Shown here piece after piece: positions 51,018-60,210 of a stretch of 64,000 nucleotides of DNA (within the stretch, counting starts at the first letter, position 1; each line of letters opens with the position of its first letter). This DNA is from Dyadobacter beijingensis DSM 21582 (GTDB taxonomy: Bacteria > Bacteroidota > Bacteroidia > Cytophagales > Spirosomataceae), in contig NZ_KB907792.1 in the NCBI RefSeq assembly GCF_000382205.1, positions 62,001 through 126,000 on the forward strand, written 5' to 3'. The translations under genes and the position numbers were made by a program. The notes beneath the pieces were generated by a model that searched no databases, had not been told where the DNA came from, and saw nothing but the letters and a program-made list of their open reading frames with translations.

Positions 51018-53726
51018 GTGAAAAAACTAAACTCTTCAATCGGACTCTTATTGATTGGCTGGCTTTGTCTGGCCTCCGTCGCACGGCGCGATGTGCCACT
51101 GTTCCGCGCGGTAAATGCTGCCAGTGCCTTGCAGCCCGCCGGTCTTGCAGAAGGCCCCGATTCAAGCCGGTTTACTTATACCAAACTGGTTTCCGGCCTC
51201 GACGAACCGATGGAAATGGCCATTTTGCCGAACTACGACGTCGTGGTGGCGGAACGGAAAGGCGCTGTACGCTATTTCAGCAATGCGACCAAAGAGCTGT
51301 CGACCATTGCGCAGTTCAACGTTTTCAGCGGGATCGAGGATGGGCTGCTTGGCGTGGCCGTCGACCCGGATTTTAAACGTAACAACTGGATTTACTTCTA
51401 TTATGGAGCAGGAGGGGAAAAAAGCGTGAGCCAATTGGCGCGTTTTGAATTAAAAGGCCAGAGCCTAATACAGGATTCGAAGAAAGTTTTACTCGAAGTG
51501 CCTACCCAGCGCAAGTATTGCTGTCATTCGGCGGGATATCTTACATTTTCAGATGGCTTGCTCTACTTATCCATTGGTGATAACACCAATGCCGAGGAAA
51601 TCGAGGGCCATACGCCTATTGATGAGCGTCCGGGCCGTGAACTGTCCGACGACCAGGCTGCTACCGCGAACAGCAACGATTACCGGGGTAAAATATTGAG
51701 GATCAAGCCCGAATCGGATGGTACATACAGCATTCCCGACGGTAACCTGTTCCCGAAAGACGGGTCTGTCGGCAAGCCCGAGATCTACGCGATGGGCGTT
51801 CGCAACCCGTTTCGCATTTCCGTCGACCCGAAAACCAGATACCTGTACTGGGGTGATGTAGGGCCGGATACGGAGGTGCCCGGCAGCGAGGGCAAGATGA
51901 GTTACGATGAGATCAATCAGGCGCGCAAGCCAGGTTTCTTCGGCTATCCCTACTTTCTCGGCGATAATGAGGTATTTCCGGACTATGATTTTGCCACCAA
52001 AAAGGAAGGCCCGGGCAAAGACCCGCAAAAGCCTTTCAACGACTCCCCGCATAACACGGGCCTGCGCGAGCTCCCGCCGGCGCAGCCCGCGTGGATCTGG
52101 TATGGCAAAGTACCTTCCAAAAAGTATCCGCTCGTCGGTAAGGGCGGTGCCAGCGCCATGGCCGGGCCGGTATATTATAGTGACTTATATCCCAATGCGC
52201 CCTACAAATTGCCCGATTATTATAACGGCAAGTTGTTCATTTTCGAATGGATCAGAAAGTGGATCATGGCCGTGACGATGGATGCGGATGGCAATTATGT
52301 GAGCATGGAGCCGTTCCTGCCGCAGCTCAGAGTGGTAGCGCCGATCGACATGCAGATTGCACCCGACGGGGCCATTTACCTGTTAGCGTACGGTACCAAT
52401 TGGTTTGCCCGCAACACCGATTCGGGCATTATCCGGGTAGAATATGCCGAGGGGAACCGCAACCCGGTCGCCGCCGTGTCGACAGGTAAAACGATCGGTG
52501 CCGCGCCATTTACTGCAACGCTTTCCGCCAAAGGTTCCAAAGATTACGACGCGGGCGATCAGCTGCATTACGAATGGAAGATCGGGGCTAAGAAGCTGAC
52601 GGGCGAAGAAATCACACATACATTTTCCAAACCGGGTACCTATAATGTGGTGCTCACGGTTTCGGACCAGCATGGGGGCAAAGGCACGGCTACGACTGAG
52701 TTCAAGATCGGTAACACGCCGCCCGACGTGAAGATCAGTACAAAAGCAAACCGGAGCTTTTATTGGGACAATGCACCTTTTGACTACAAAGTCACTGTAA
52801 CCGATAAGGAAGACGGTAAAATCGATCCGTCGAAAATTCACGTGAGTTTCAATTACCTGGCATTCGGGAAGGACCTCGCGGGGGCATTGTCGGGTTCGGA
52901 AGGGGAGAATATCAAATATGCCGGCACAGCCAAATTGTACGCCTCGCTCGATTGCAAGGCTTGCCACACGTTGGAAACCAAGTCGATCGGGCCGGCACTA
53001 AAGCAGATTTCGAAGCGGTATGCAGGTCAGACAGGCGCTGCGGAGCTGCTGGCGAAAAAGATTATTTCCGGCGGGAGCGGAAACTGGGGCTCGTACCCGA
53101 TGCCGCCCCACGCCGATTTGCCCGAAAAGGACGCCCGGGAACTCGCAGGCTACATCTTGTCATTGGGTAACTCCGGCGCAACGACCCCGCTAGCCGCGAA
53201 CCACAAGCTGACCGAACACATCGGCAAAGGCAACGAGGGCGCTTACGTACTGCTTGCCTCGTATACCGACAAGGGTGCGAACGGCATCGGGCCGCAGAAG
53301 ACCGCGAGCCATATCGTGCTGCGCAACCCGCTGATCCAGATGGAAGATTACCAGGAAGGCAATGTAGGCGTGGTGGTAGCGACGCAGAACACCGGCTTTG
53401 CTTCCTACATCGCCAACATCACCAACGGAAAATTTACCCGGTTTAACCAGATAGACCTTTCGCACGTCAAAAACATCCGGTTACGCGTGCAGGAACATGG
53501 CACGGGCGGGACGATCGAGCTAAGGCAGGATAGCCGGGAGGGGGCGCTGCTGGGAAAAGCAGCTATTCCGGGCGGACGATTGGAAGATCTCAAAACCGGC
53601 TGGAAAGAAGTTCTCCTGCCCGTCAGCGGCGCTGCCGGCGTTCATGACCTGTTCCTGGTTTTTAAAAACGACAAGATCAAAGGCTCCATGTTCCACATCG
53701 ACTGGATGTATTTTGAAAATGACTAA
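51018..53726 (+). CDS. PQQ-type sugar dehydrogenase / PKD / cytochrome c / CBM6 multidomain protein
   Basis: The 902-residue exported protein starts at GTG 51018; a signal peptide follows (SIGLLLIGWLCLASVA). A six-bladed propeller of the soluble glucose dehydrogenase type covers about 50-485 (LVSGLDEPMEMAIL, YCCHSAGYL, GVRNPFRISVDPKTRYLYWG). A PKD domain spans about 490-575, and a cytochrome c domain follows with CKACHT near residue 648 and MPPHADLPEKDA. The C-terminus is a CBM6-like module (about 765-900; QMEDYQEGNVGVVVATQNTG). This order is common in Bacteroidota proteins that oxidise sugars at the cell surface and pass electrons to the haem. It is the first of four plus-strand sugar genes. 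Confidence 0.88.
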   Translation: MKKLNSSIGLLLIGWLCLASVARRDVPLFRAVNAASALQPAGLAEGPDSSRFTYTKLVSGLDEPMEMAILPNYDVVVAERKGAVRYFSNATKELSTIAQFNVFSGIEDGLLGVAVDPDFKRNNWIYFYYGAGGEKSVSQLARFELKGQSLIQDSKKVLLEVPTQRKYCCHSAGYLTFSDGLLYLSIGDNTNAEEIEGHTPIDERPGRELSDDQAATANSNDYRGKILRIKPESDGTYSIPDGNLFPKDGSVGKPEIYAMGVRNPFRISVDPKTRYLYWGDVGPDTEVPGSEGKMSYDEINQARKPGFFGYPYFLGDNEVFPDYDFATKKEGPGKDPQKPFNDSPHNTGLRELPPAQPAWIWYGKVPSKKYPLVGKGGASAMAGPVYYSDLYPNAPYKLPDYYNGKLFIFEWIRKWIMAVTMDADGNYVSMEPFLPQLRVVAPIDMQIAPDGAIYLLAYGTNWFARNTDSGIIRVEYAEGNRNPVAAVSTGKTIGAAPFTATLSAKGSKDYDAGDQLHYEWKIGAKKLTGEEITHTFSKPGTYNVVLTVSDQHGGKGTATTEFKIGNTPPDVKISTKANRSFYWDNAPFDYKVTVTDKEDGKIDPSKIHVSFNYLAFGKDLAGALSGSEGENIKYAGTAKLYASLDCKACHTLETKSIGPALKQISKRYAGQTGAAELLAKKIISGGSGNWGSYPMPPHADLPEKDARELAGYILSLGNSGATTPLAANHKLTEHIGKGNEGAYVLLASYTDKGANGIGPQKTASHIVLRNPLIQMEDYQEGNVGVVVATQNTGFASYIANITNGKFTRFNQIDLSHVKNIRLRVQEHGTGGTIELRQDSREGALLGKAAIPGGRLEDLKTGWKEVLLPVSGAAGVHDLFLVFKNDKIKGSMFHIDWMYFEND

Positions 53727-53751
53727 TCCTGAATCCTTAACCTACCTTTTA

Positions 53752-54969
53752 ATGCAACCCGAAAAGTATATTGACCAGTACCGCCGCGCGCTGTTGAACG
53801 ATGTGATCCCGTTTTGGATGAAAAATTCGCCCGATCACGAGTCGGGAGGCTTTTTTACCTGCCTCGACCGCGAAGGAAAGGTGTTTGACACCGACAAATT
53901 TATGTGGCTCCAATGCCGGCAGGTCTGGTGCTTCGCTATGCTGTACAACCAGGTCGAAAGGCGGCAGGAATGGCTCGATATGGCACTTTCAGGGGCGGCA
54001 TTTTTGCAGAAGCACGGGCAGGTAGGGCACGGAGGGGAAGGGCACGAACGGGACGTTCGCGCCAACAACTGGTATTTCTCGCTCGATCGTTACGGCAACC
54101 CGCTCATGCAGCCGCACAGCATTTTTTCCGACTGTTTCGCGACGATGGCTTTCGGGCAATTGTACAAAGCCACGGGTAATGCGGAGTTCAAGGACATTGC
54201 GACCGACACATTCCAGAATATCCTGAAAATGCAGGATAATCCGAAAGGCATTTACAGCAAAGCCGTGCCGGGCGCGCGGCCGCTGGAAAGTTTCGCCCTG
54301 CCGATGATCCTCTGTAATCTGGTGCTGGAAATCGAGTCGCTGCTTGACCCTGCATTGGTGAACGAAGTCATCGAACGCGGGATCGATACGGTAATGAATA
54401 AATTTTACAAACCCGAACTGGGCGTGATCCTGGAAAATGTGCGTCCCGACGGGTCTTTCTCGGATTCCTTCGAAGGGCGGCTAGTGAACCCCGGACACGG
54501 CCTGGAATCGATGTGGTTTATCATGGACCTCGCCCAGCGGACAAGCGACGAAAAGCTCGCGCAGCGCGCGGTCAACATGGCCATCCAGCTCATTGAATAT
54601 GGCTGGGACCACGAGCATGGCGGCATTTTCTACTTCATGGATGTGCAAGGCAATCCGCCCCAGCAGCTCGAATGGGACCAGAAACTATGGTGGGTGCATA
54701 TGGAAACGCTCATTACGCTGCTCAAAGGCTACCTGCACACGGGCGACGAGCGGTGCGCGCAATGGTTCGAGCGCATGCATGAGTACACATGGAGCCACTT
54801 TCCCGATCCTGAATACGGCGAATGGTTCGGCTATCTCAACCGCCAGGGCGAGCCACTGCTGACGCTGAAAGGCGGTAAATGGAAGGGCTGCTTCCACGTG
54901 CCGCGCGGGCTGTACCAATGCTGGAAAACGCTGGAAGCCATTCAATCCAAAATAACCCTGAACGTCTGA
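53752..54969 (+). CDS. AGE-family N-acylglucosamine 2-epimerase-like sugar epimerase
   Basis: The 405-residue protein has the (alpha/alpha)6 barrel pattern of AGE-family epimerases/isomerases. These interconvert N-acetylglucosamine and N-acetylmannosamine or related sugars. Typical motifs are FFTCLDREGKVFDTDKFMWL, CRQVWCFAMLYN, VNPGHGLESMWFIMDLA (catalytic-site His) and WDQKLWWVHMETL (second His). I chose ATG 53752 (MQPEKYIDQYRR). An ATG at 53719 would overlap the previous gene by 8 bp and is possible. The last base of the stop is shared with the next start (TGATG), so the epimerase and transporter are coupled. The exact sugar is not clear; cellobiose epimerases share the fold. Confidence 0.88.
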   Translation: MQPEKYIDQYRRALLNDVIPFWMKNSPDHESGGFFTCLDREGKVFDTDKFMWLQCRQVWCFAMLYNQVERRQEWLDMALSGAAFLQKHGQVGHGGEGHERDVRANNWYFSLDRYGNPLMQPHSIFSDCFATMAFGQLYKATGNAEFKDIATDTFQNILKMQDNPKGIYSKAVPGARPLESFALPMILCNLVLEIESLLDPALVNEVIERGIDTVMNKFYKPELGVILENVRPDGSFSDSFEGRLVNPGHGLESMWFIMDLAQRTSDEKLAQRAVNMAIQLIEYGWDHEHGGIFYFMDVQGNPPQQLEWDQKLWWVHMETLITLLKGYLHTGDERCAQWFERMHEYTWSHFPDPEYGEWFGYLNRQGEPLLTLKGGKWKGCFHVPRGLYQCWKTLEAIQSKITLNV

Positions 54970-56192
54970 TGGCACTGGCACCCGTCACGCCCGATGCTTC
55001 CACGGAAGCCGGGCCGCAGCAGCATTACCGCCCTGCGCTGATTACCCTCGCGGTTTTGTACTTTATGATGGGATTCATCACGTGCATGAATGATACCCTC
55101 GTCCCGTTTTTCAAGGATAGTTTCGAGCTAACCTACGCCCAGTCGGCGCTGGTGCAATTTTACTTCTTCCTGACCTATGGCGTAATGTCCATTCCAGCGG
55201 GGATACTCGTGGGTAAATTTGGATTTAAGCAAGGAATGGTCGCAGGCTTCGCGGTGGCGGCGGTGGGCGCATTGCTGTTTTTCCCGGCCTCGGTATTTCA
55301 TCAGTATTACCTGTTTCTGGCCGCATTGTTCGTGCTGGCGATCGGGATCGTGCTCTTGCAGGTGGCGGCCAACCCGTATATAACCCTGTTGGGCCCGGCC
55401 GAAACGGCTTCTTCGCGATTCAACCTCATTCAGGCCGTCGGATCGCTGGGCACCACGGTGGCACCGGTTTTCGGGAGTTTTTATATTTTGTCCAAATCGG
55501 ATGAACTCGCGCGCAGCAGCGAGCCCGTGCGCATGCCTTACCTGGCGCTGGCGGGATTGCTGATATTGATCGCCCTGGTCGTGAGCAGGCTCAGGCTGCC
55601 GGTGCCGGTAATGCGTCCGGCCGCCGACGGTGGTCAGTCGCTGTTTGCATTCCGTAACCTTCGTTTTGGCATTGCGGCATTGTTCTGCTACGTGGGTGCC
55701 GAGGTTTCCGTCGGGTCATTTCTGGCCAGCTACATTGTGGATGTATCGGAGGCGTCGCTCAACGATGCCGGTACGATGGTCGCATTGTATTGGGGAAGCA
55801 TGTTCGTGGGCCGGTTTATCGGCGCGGCGATCCTGAAAACGGTAAAAGCGTCCCGCGTGCTCAGTGTGGCAGCTATTGCGGCCATTGTATTGATTATCAT
55901 CTCCGTGAGCAGCGCAGGGCCGTTGGCGGTGTGGACGATGATCGCCGTCGGGTTGTTCAATTCCATTATGTTTGCCACCATTTTCTCCCTATCCGTCGTT
56001 GGGCTGGAATCTTATGCAACCCGCGCATCCGGCTGGCTTTCGACGGCCATCGTGGGCGGCTCCATCGTCTCATTCGGTCAGGGCTGGCTGATCGATCATT
56101 ACAATTGGCCCGTCGCGTTTATGCTGCCGCTGCTTTGTTATGTCGTCATTCTGTTTTTTGGTTTAAACGGCTATAAAACAAAATGTCCTTAA
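54969..56192 (+). CDS. FucP-type MFS sugar transporter
   Basis: The 407-residue protein has 12 membrane helices and the family features of FucP/GluP proton symporters. FITCMNDTLVPFFKDSFELT gives the conserved N-D-x-L-V-P-F/H segment of helix 1. QVAANPYITLLGPAETASSR is the helix-4/5 loop, and GAEVSVGSF lies in helix 7. Substrates in this family include fucose, glucose, galactose and N-acetylglucosamine. The start overlaps the epimerase stop by one base. With the epimerase and the ROK regulator that follow, import of an N-acetylhexosamine or mannose-type sugar is the likely job. Confidence 0.9.
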   Translation: MALAPVTPDASTEAGPQQHYRPALITLAVLYFMMGFITCMNDTLVPFFKDSFELTYAQSALVQFYFFLTYGVMSIPAGILVGKFGFKQGMVAGFAVAAVGALLFFPASVFHQYYLFLAALFVLAIGIVLLQVAANPYITLLGPAETASSRFNLIQAVGSLGTTVAPVFGSFYILSKSDELARSSEPVRMPYLALAGLLILIALVVSRLRLPVPVMRPAADGGQSLFAFRNLRFGIAALFCYVGAEVSVGSFLASYIVDVSEASLNDAGTMVALYWGSMFVGRFIGAAILKTVKASRVLSVAAIAAIVLIIISVSSAGPLAVWTMIAVGLFNSIMFATIFSLSVVGLESYATRASGWLSTAIVGGSIVSFGQGWLIDHYNWPVAFMLPLLCYVVILFFGLNGYKTKCP

Positions 56193-56220
56193 TTTAGCCG
56201 CCCCATTTGTTTGAAACTCC

Positions 56221-57426
56221 ATGAGCAGACCCCTTCGCGTTGCCGCCGATTATAAAACCAAAGACCCCGCGGAGATTATCCTCGGTTACCTGGCCAATCA
56301 TGGCAGCATGACATTGCCGGAGCTGGGAAAGCGGCTGAATATCAGCGTTCCGAAGGTGACCGTTCTGGTGAACGAGCTTCGGAATGAGGGCTTTGTGAAC
56401 GATTATGGCAAAATAGAATCTTCGGGCGGCCGGAAGCCGAGCCTGTACGGGGTTGTGCCGGACGCGGCCTATTTCATCGGTGTCGACGTCAAGCAGAGCC
56501 ATGTGACGATCGGCCTCCTGGACCTGGACAAAACATTGATCCTGAATTCCGGCAAATTGCCCTATGAACTGGCGAATACCGTCGAATCCCGCGATCAGCT
56601 ATGTACCCATATTCTCGACTTTATCAATAGCCTTGCCGTTCCGAAAGACCGCGTTAAGGGGGTGGGTATCAACCTTTCAGGTCGGGTAGATTTTCGTACG
56701 GGTCACAGTTACAGTTACTTCCATTTTGATGACCGCCCGCTGAGTGAAATTGTCGGTGAAAGAATAGGTTACCCGGTTTTTCTCGAAAATGACACGCGTG
56801 CAATGGCCTACGGGGAGTTTTGCCTTGGCGCCGTGGAAGAGGAAAAAGATGTACTTTTCCTGAACCTCGACTATGGTATTGCGGTCGGTATTCTGATGGA
56901 GGGAAAGTTATATTATGGTAAATCGGGCTATGCGGGTGAATTCGGGCATATGCCTGTTTTTAACAACGAATACATTTGCCGTTGCGGGAAAAAAGGCTGC
57001 CTCGAAACCGAAGCCGCCGGCTGGGCCCTCGAACGCATGTTTCGCGAGAAAGTCCTCGAAGGCTCCTCCTCCCTGATCACCGCCAGAGTCCCCGACCCCA
57101 ACCGCATTACGATGGACGACATTATCGAAGCCGCCATCTCGGACGACGTCCTCGCGATAGAGCTCATTGCCCGATTAGGCGACAATATCGGCCGCGGCAT
57201 TGCGTCGCTCATTAACGTGTTCAACCCCGAGCTGGTAATCCTTGGCGGCAGCCTGCTCGCAACGGGCGATTACATCGGGCTGCCCATTCAAACCGCCATC
57301 AACAAATATTCGCTAAGCCTGGTAAGCAACGACACGCAGCTCGCGCATTCAAAACTAGGCGGGGAAGCCGGGTTGTTGGGTGCCTGCCTCCTCGTACGTA
57401 ACCGCTTCCTCGGCATTCACGATTAG
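56221..57426 (+). CDS. ROK-family transcriptional regulator (NagC/XylR type)
   Basis: The 401-residue protein has an N-terminal winged helix (about 15-80; GSMTLPELGKRLNISVPKVT, EGFVNDYGKIESSGGRKPSL). The ROK sugar-kinase-like domain has VGINLSGRVDF, EFGHMPV and the zinc motif CRCGKKGCLE, and near the end NPELVILGGSL. Regulators of this layout bind a sugar or sugar phosphate and repress catabolic operons. It lies 28 bp after the transporter gene. The helix-turn-helix means it is not a plain kinase. It likely controls the operon starting at 51018. Confidence 0.92.
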   Translation: MSRPLRVAADYKTKDPAEIILGYLANHGSMTLPELGKRLNISVPKVTVLVNELRNEGFVNDYGKIESSGGRKPSLYGVVPDAAYFIGVDVKQSHVTIGLLDLDKTLILNSGKLPYELANTVESRDQLCTHILDFINSLAVPKDRVKGVGINLSGRVDFRTGHSYSYFHFDDRPLSEIVGERIGYPVFLENDTRAMAYGEFCLGAVEEEKDVLFLNLDYGIAVGILMEGKLYYGKSGYAGEFGHMPVFNNEYICRCGKKGCLETEAAGWALERMFREKVLEGSSSLITARVPDPNRITMDDIIEAAISDDVLAIELIARLGDNIGRGIASLINVFNPELVILGGSLLATGDYIGLPIQTAINKYSLSLVSNDTQLAHSKLGGEAGLLGACLLVRNRFLGIHD

Positions 57427-57440
57427 GCCACAGCGTGGCC
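57426..57440. terminator. hairpin after the ROK gene
   Basis: GGCCAC (57426-57431) pairs with GTGGCC (57435-57440) around a 3-base loop, overlapping the last base of the stop codon. A modest T-rich stretch (CCTGTTTCTTG) follows. The core resembles the inner hairpin at 5162-5174. Confidence 0.45.
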
Positions 57441-57478
57441 TCCTGTTTCTTGCAAAAGCGCGTCAGGCACTCATTGCC

Positions 57479-57508
57479 GACTCCGATAGGAGTCTCCGTC
57501 AGGAGACT
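57479..57508. repeat. two overlapping, mutually exclusive hairpins
   Basis: GACTCC (57479-57484) can pair with GGAGTC (57489-57494) around GATA. AGTCTCC (57491-57497) can pair with GGAGACT (57502-57508) around GTCA. The stems share 57491-57494, so only one can form at a time. They lie in the 137-bp gap between convergent genes. Confidence 0.5.
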
Positions 57509-57563
57509 AAACACCTGGTACAATCATTGTTGCTATAAACAGAACGCTCCTCCGGAGCTGACA

Positions 57564-59954
57564 TTACGGCTGTTTCAGTAACCAGATGTCCGAAATTTTG
57601 GACTGCTTCCGCCAGTTCAGCTGCGACTCTTCCGGCCCGTCGAAGGTTACCGAAATTTTCCCGTCCTGCGTCAGCGACAGCGGTACGATCCATTCCTTAA
57701 ATGTCTCAGGTTCTTTACTATAAATGACCGGAGAAAGGCGGTATCCATCCACGCGCAGGAGCGCATCGCCCTCGCCCGCAACGCGTATCGTGTAGCGCGC
57801 ACGGGGGTCGAGGTTATCGTAGTCCAACGCAGGCTCCCGCTGGAATAGCTGTGTGGACAGCCGTTTGCGGCTCATCCCATTGTCCCACCAGGCCACGTCG
57901 GTCGCGTCGTCCGAAACGGTTTTCACGCGCGGGCCTTTCGCTACGCTGGAAACATCGTCATAATAACTCCCCGGCCCCGGATTTTCCCAGGATGCGATCG
58001 TTTTCAATCTTGCCAGCTGTTCGTCAGGACTGGTCATTTTTTTGATCTTCTCGAATTCATCAGCCAGCCACCAGCGGTTGTTGAGCGGGTAGTTTATAAA
58101 GTCCATAACCACACCACGTTCCGGGTTACGTGGTGTGTGCTTTTGAGTACTCGTTTGAAGGCCAATGGATTTGTAGAGCGCGTCACTTAGATCAACAATC
58201 TCCTTGTAAAGATCGCGATCAACGACATGGTTATTCGCTTTGTTGACGATCGCTAATGCCGTGTCCATTACCTGAATAATATTACCGCGGTTAGCTGCGT
58301 CGAGGACTACGTTTGCTTGCTTTTCCAAGTCTTGCTCGTAGATAAGACGAAGGCGGGTATACTGGTCATAGTAGGCCCGGAATACGAGCATTTGCCAGCG
58401 CCAGTTGTTTTCCAATCCCTCTTCAACTCTGCGTAACACTCGCCAGTGCAGGTAAGTCATTTCCACAGCACCATTTTCAGCCAAAGGCCCTTTCCAGTTT
58501 TGTTCTAAACCCTCGATGGCACTCGCAGCGATTGAGGGCGCTCCTAAGCTGGCAGAAAAGAAGAAATTTGCGTATTCCTCCATAATCCGGTGCACATCCA
58601 TCTGCGGGTCCCAGCCGCGCATACTCCACAAAACTTTGTTCACATCGTCATGGCTGCCGTCGGAATAGGATACGAAACCGTCCGTAAACGGCGCGTATTT
58701 CGCGTGGATTTTGGCAAATGCGTAAGGCCGCGGGTTCACCGACTCGCGCCCGAGCGTCAATGCGTACGCCTGGTCGAATTTTTCGACCGGAAACTCGCAG
58801 CGGACCTGATGGGTGATATCGGGGTACTGGCGATGCTGGTATTGTTTCGGGAGGCGGTACCGCGTTTCGGCCATCGGCGGACTACCCGGCCCGGACACGA
58901 CGCCTTGCAGCCACGTTGGTTTTTCGGTTTCGAGGTATTTGTAAAAATAGTCGATCTGCTCCGTGTCAAATCCTTGCAGCGAGATCCACATCTTGGCTTT
59001 TGGATGGTATTTTACCAGTTTGGCCTGCAATTCTCTGAGGAATGGCAGCACCTCCGACGGATGGTTATCGCCAGGGTCGCCACCGGGGAAGAAAATGTGA
59101 TTGAGGCGGGGGCATTCCTTGTAAAACTGCTCGTGCAGGTCGAGTTCGGCCTGGCGTTTGGCAGGGTCTTTCAATTCAAAAGTAGCGGGTGTCCACACCC
59201 AGTAGTCCATGTCATACTTGCGGCAAATCTCGCTCATCCTGATGCGCATTTCCCTGGCCGGAATTTTGAAATGCGGACTCGGCTTGTCGTCCTCGTGAAA
59301 GGGAATGCCTTCCACGGCATTGCTCCCGAAAATCGCCAGTTCACGAATGTACTGGTCAAACTGCGCCACGGACCAGGCGTCGTACGTGTTCGCGGTGGAG
59401 CGGTACCCGAGCTGATGCCCGCGGATCGCATACGCCGGCGACGATGCCACATTCAACGGCCCGGCCAGTTCGAGCAGCGGCTTGCCCATGAATGCCTGAC
59501 TCATTTTCAGTTGCCGAAGCAAATACCCCGTCCCGAAAAGGATACCCCGCGCATCCGCACCGATGATCCAGATCGTTTTAGCCCCATTATTTACCTCAGT
59601 AACAATGCGGAACCCCTCCGGTTTTGTTTCCGGTCCGCTGCTATTGACAGCAGGTATGTTTCTGTTAAACAGCGTCTTATCAGAAGCCAGCGCAATGGCG
59701 ATCACCGGTACATTACCTTTCGGCCAGCTATTGCCATTTTTGATTCTAATGCCCGTACGTTTGGCAATCTCCTCCGTCAGCACCGCCGGGGCAGTTTCCT
59801 TCATGGGCGAAGGCACGTTAGGAGAAATGATCCAGGAAGCAGTTTTTAAGTCGATATGCTGTGCGATGCTCTGTGCGGAAGATATAGCAATGAGGAGGAA
59901 AATGAAGCAGAATGCGTATTTCAATTGCGGGACAAAACGGGTTCGGGCATGCAT
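57564..59954 (-). CDS. putative glycoside hydrolase with GH67N/GH20b-like N-terminal domain
   Basis: The 796-residue exported protein has a signal peptide (FCFIFLLIAISSAQSIAQ). An alpha/beta domain follows as found in front of GH67 and GH20 enzymes (about 30-160; IWIIGADARGILFGTGYLLR). A TIM-barrel-like region spans about 170-460 (AIRGHQLGYRSTANTYDAWS, then HEDDKPSPHFK and HIFFPGGDPGDNHPSEVLP). The C-terminal third is helical and ends in a beta-sandwich. The first domain suggests action on glucuronic acid- or hexosamine-containing glycans. I could not assign catalytic residues. It converges with the ROK gene and diverges from the propeller protein. Confidence 0.7.
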   Translation of the reverse strand: MHARTRFVPQLKYAFCFIFLLIAISSAQSIAQHIDLKTASWIISPNVPSPMKETAPAVLTEEIAKRTGIRIKNGNSWPKGNVPVIAIALASDKTLFNRNIPAVNSSGPETKPEGFRIVTEVNNGAKTIWIIGADARGILFGTGYLLRQLKMSQAFMGKPLLELAGPLNVASSPAYAIRGHQLGYRSTANTYDAWSVAQFDQYIRELAIFGSNAVEGIPFHEDDKPSPHFKIPAREMRIRMSEICRKYDMDYWVWTPATFELKDPAKRQAELDLHEQFYKECPRLNHIFFPGGDPGDNHPSEVLPFLRELQAKLVKYHPKAKMWISLQGFDTEQIDYFYKYLETEKPTWLQGVVSGPGSPPMAETRYRLPKQYQHRQYPDITHQVRCEFPVEKFDQAYALTLGRESVNPRPYAFAKIHAKYAPFTDGFVSYSDGSHDDVNKVLWSMRGWDPQMDVHRIMEEYANFFFSASLGAPSIAASAIEGLEQNWKGPLAENGAVEMTYLHWRVLRRVEEGLENNWRWQMLVFRAYYDQYTRLRLIYEQDLEKQANVVLDAANRGNIIQVMDTALAIVNKANNHVVDRDLYKEIVDLSDALYKSIGLQTSTQKHTPRNPERGVVMDFINYPLNNRWWLADEFEKIKKMTSPDEQLARLKTIASWENPGPGSYYDDVSSVAKGPRVKTVSDDATDVAWWDNGMSRKRLSTQLFQREPALDYDNLDPRARYTIRVAGEGDALLRVDGYRLSPVIYSKEPETFKEWIVPLSLTQDGKISVTFDGPEESQLNWRKQSKISDIWLLKQP

Positions 59955-60210
59955 GACAAATACAATCTTAAATGTTGTATTGGTAGTACTGGCATTCGAA
60001 TATTATGGGCCAGTACAAGCATCATTTATCCGAAGAAGCAATCCCGAAAAACGCGTCGCGGATCAGCTCGTGATGCGGATTATGGTTATGAATGAGAATC
60101 GAACCATAACCTTCACCTGCGAAAGTGCTGTCAAACCCATTGATCACACTCCCGTAAAGTAGAAAATAGCCCGTTTTCCTACTTTTAGCATTTAAAACTT
60201 TTGTAACCTC

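Noticed and set aside
58590..59849. 419-residue frame opposite the glycosidase
   Set aside because: Antisense shadow; composition dominated by Arg, His and Val and no motifs.
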